In this document: piece after piece, positions 61,382 to 64,000 of the stretch
How positions within the stretch are numbered: the first letter of the stretch is position 1
How the letters are laid out: every line of letters starts with the position of its first letter
Assembly: GCA_022749755.1 (NCBI GenBank)
Contig: CM040440.1
Span: 19,765,269-19,829,268 of the forward strand
Reading direction: 5' to 3'
Source: Azadirachta indica
Taxonomy: Eukaryota > Streptophyta > Magnoliopsida > Sapindales > Meliaceae
Length of the DNA stretch: 64,000 nt
Translations under genes and position numbers: made by a program
Notes under the pieces: generated by a model
The model's database searches: none
Seen by the model: only the letters and a program-made list of their open reading frames with translations
What the model was told of the DNA's origin: nothing

Positions 61382-61954
61382 TTCATTCATAATTCATTCT
61401 TGCCTCTATACCTCTTATTTTGTTTGTTGTCCAATCTTTCAAACTCGGTCTTAATTCGTTTTTTTATTTGTGTTGAATTAAAGCCAACTAATTGTGTATT
61501 AAACATTGAAGCTTAGCTGTAAACAAATTTTCTTTATCAGCCTGATTAGCTTATTTTAATGACCTCATACATGCCATCCACATTATTAAAATTAAAGTGC
61601 ATATATATATATATATGTATGTATGTATATTCTTTTATATATAATTATAACCAAACCACTTATCAATTTGATAAATTAATGACGTGCCACAAACATGGGA
61701 AGCATGAACTGAATAAAGAAAGAGTATTGCGATACATAAAGATCACTGTTGTGCACATAGTTTATTATGATAAATGATTAATTAATAAAAAGATTATAAA
61801 TAATAAAAAATATTATTCCGGTGCAATCGTATAATTCAGTTTAACCTTCACATTTAATTAAGAAACTCTTAGAAAGTTATCCCTTTAAACACTGGACCAT
61901 ATTATATAAAATGGGAAAAACGAAATTCAGCAGAGAATCTAGAGAGAGGAAAAT

Positions 61955-61955
61955 G

Positions 61956-61984
<29 letters not shown>
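61955..61984. repeat. Microsatellite (AAT)n
   Basis: About ten AAT/TAA units. Confidence 0.9.
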
Positions 61985-61986
<2 letters not shown>

Positions 61987-64000
61987 TAAGAATTAATCCA
62001 GGTAGACAAGACGAGACAAGACAAGGTCTGGGGGGTCATCAGTTGCCACATGGCAGAACATGTTCGGCTAAAGTTTTGTCGCAGTAGGTCCCACCCCACA
62101 TTACTACTGCCAAGCCAAGCCACGAACGGGAAAAACGCACACTTCTACTATTCTCCGCTTCAGTGGTACTAGTTGTTCCTTCCTGATCCACTCCCCACAA
62201 ACCACGAACGTGTACTACTGTTTCGTCTTTTGCTAAAACGCTTGCGGAGTATAATACACGCGCCAACTTTTGAGCGTGGGGATGAAAAAAGGTTGGGGGG
62301 TTTGTGGGCACAGAAAACCAGCGGGAGAAGGAGGAGAAGGAGAAGGAGAGACGATGACATGTCAATATCTTTGGAACAAAAGCCGTTTACTTTATGCGCG
62401 CGTTATTTTCAGTTCGTTTTTTAACCTTTTTCACCCTCTTTGGTAAAATTCAATTTGGCTGTTTTCCACCCTCTTTATCAATCCTCCTATCTATATTCTA
62501 TCAATTCCGTACCACTTCTTGTTGTTTGCTTTTTCTGTCCTGAACTTCCAAGTACATACATATTATTATATAATAATAAATAAATAAATTAGAAACGAAA
62601 TCACCATGGGTAAAATTAATGGCGTGGGGTAGGTTAGGTAAAGGGTAAAAGCTCTAGGTCGCATATGCGCATAGTAATTCTTGCGGTGTCGCTGAGGGAA
62701 ATTGCAATTGCAGCTTATTTTCTGTAGCATACTGTAGTAAAGGCTTTTTTATGGAAACAAAAAATAATTGCACGTCACTTTCATAAATTTCTTTGTTCTG
62801 AATCTCTGACAGTTCCCATGCTAGCTAGGGTTGGTCAACAAGTTAAACCAAACTGTACAAAATGTGTGGCAGTGGGAAGCAAGTTGAGCTAGCCAGCTAG
62901 CTACCAATGTTTCAAATATTCACAGGCCCCTAGCAACCAGAGAGGGGTTGATTCTCCCAGCTGAGTTTTAGTCTCCTTTTTTTTTTTTCTTTTTTTTTTT
63001 TTGAATCACGCTTCAGCATTTTTGCTTTTTCTATGTGACCAAAAAGCAGAAAATCGTATTGATGGTAATTGCAGAACTACAGGTTTGTTGGGGTAACATT
63101 GTCGTTAGGCAAGGCTTGCCGCCCAATGAAACACAAAGAAAAAGAAAATAGCATGTACAAATACAATGACTAACTGCTAACTGAACTGTCTGAGTCTGAC
63201 TCTGACATCCCTAAAGAAAGAACAAGCTATTCATCTTTTTCTTTTAGCTTGCAACATTGTTTATAATTATAAATTAAAATAAGATGGTGGTAATGAAAGG
63301 GGTTTGCTTTATTTTTGCAGTAAAATCATTAGCAGTAACTGAAAAAAGAAGCCTCAGATCATTCAGAAATTGTTCTCCTTTTCCGCTAGCAATGAGTATC
63401 CATTACATTTACAACTCTTTTTATCTTCTTAAGAATACTGGAATGATACAACAAATAGAAAATTAGAAATAAAAAGCTTTTCCTATTTACAAAAAGGAGC
63501 AGCAAGTGTTATTCGGGCAAGATCCGCGGCAGTTCAGGACTGGGTGAATTTATCCTGCAAAATTAACGAGAATATATTTGTCAAACAGCTAAGGTCTTTA
63601 AAGTGTTATATGCATTACGAACCAACTTCTTTACCCAACTGCCACGGAATAAACGCCTACTCATAAATATCAAATGAAAGCTATCAACTACAGTTAATAA
63701 ATACTCTAGCCATGTGAGCTTGTAAAGACATCACCAGAATTTAAGCAAGAATACCAGACTGATAGTTCTCATACTTTACCTGCTCACTAAAATCCCAAAC
63801 AATTGGTTCTAGCAAGGGGGGTTAAATTTGCCAATTGCAACTGACTGAATATTTGTATTTTGTGCTGCAAACTCGCGCAGTTAGTAGTTAATTAATCACA
63901 ATGTGTACCTGTTGTGATGAGGAAAAGGAATGGAGAGAATTAGACACATGGACCTAGTAGGAAGAACTGCAAGCAAAAAGAGAAAAGGAAAGAAGTGAAA

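Larger units (their letters stand above)
58126..64000. other. Gene-free right end
   Basis: No convincing coding exon over nearly 6 kb. Contains microsatellites at 59399-59420 (AT)n, 61359-61381 (AT)n and 61955-61984 (AAT)n, and T tracts near 59041-59056 and 62980-63002. At the far right, minus-strand sequence near 63516-63558 could be the last exon of a gene starting beyond the window, but this is not supported well enough to call. Confidence 0.4.

Noticed and set aside
62039..62365. 108-codon minus-strand frame
   Set aside because: Has no ATG at its stated start and runs through low-complexity CTT-rich sequence. No family match.
63516..63966. Last exons of a minus-strand gene entering from the right
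   Set aside because: A frame ending in ILPE and a splice-like site at 63908 exist, but the exons do not join in a convincing frame.
1..64000. tRNA genes and CRISPR arrays
   Set aside because: No T-arm GGTTCGAATCC-type signature with matching stems was found, and CRISPR arrays are not expected in a plant nuclear genome.

Overview
This is a piece of plant nuclear genome, most likely a woody rosid eudicot; Citrus or a relative is my guess. The grounds are GT-AG spliced plant gene families, AT-rich introns and spacers, abundant microsatellites and small foldback repeats. There are no operons or bacterial features. All exon joins were made by hand from splice consensus, reading frame and family knowledge.

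Layout from left to right: an HSP20-like gene (-, 1131-1532); a PNRC/Edc1-motif gene (+, 6792-7454); an FCS-like zinc finger (FLZ) gene (-, 11513-12733); the ten-exon TRM82/WDR4 homologue (-, 17853-21010), with one probable GC-AG intron; a U1 snRNA gene with its own plant snRNA promoter (-, 21367-21526); and an F-box/kelch SKIP30-like gene (-, 22264-23301) with a predicted 2.4 kb leader intron. Then comes a run of secreted or GPI-anchored cysteine-rich proteins: three related LTPG genes (-, 27625-33633), a YLS3-like LTPG (+, 34650-35579), an Ole e 6-like peptide (+, 36088-36460) and two tandem defensin-like peptides (-, 36872-38684). They are followed by the mitochondrial ribosomal protein uL24m (+, 39770-42211), a decayed 7S vicilin pseudogene (+, 43126-44912), a ~2.1 kb long-inverted-repeat element (45421-47505), a mitochondrial-type PPR protein (+, 48549-50906) and a second FLZ gene (+, 53589-55242). 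The last ~8.7 kb has no convincing protein gene but holds a tight cluster of ACGT-core (bZIP-type) sites near 58 kb.

Functionally the window mixes housekeeping RNA and translation genes (U1 snRNA, TRM82, uL24m, PPR), regulatory adaptors (two FLZ proteins, an F-box protein, a decapping-motif protein) and an expanded block of secreted cysteine-rich proteins. From memory, TRM82, an LTP gene and this PPR protein correspond to close neighbours on Arabidopsis chromosome 1, which suggests conserved microsynteny stretched by local LTPG and defensin-like expansion. I found no unmistakably new system. The best leads are the long palindrome, the LTPG/defensin-like cluster with a lost cysteine, the GC-AG intron and the gene-less bZIP-site cluster.
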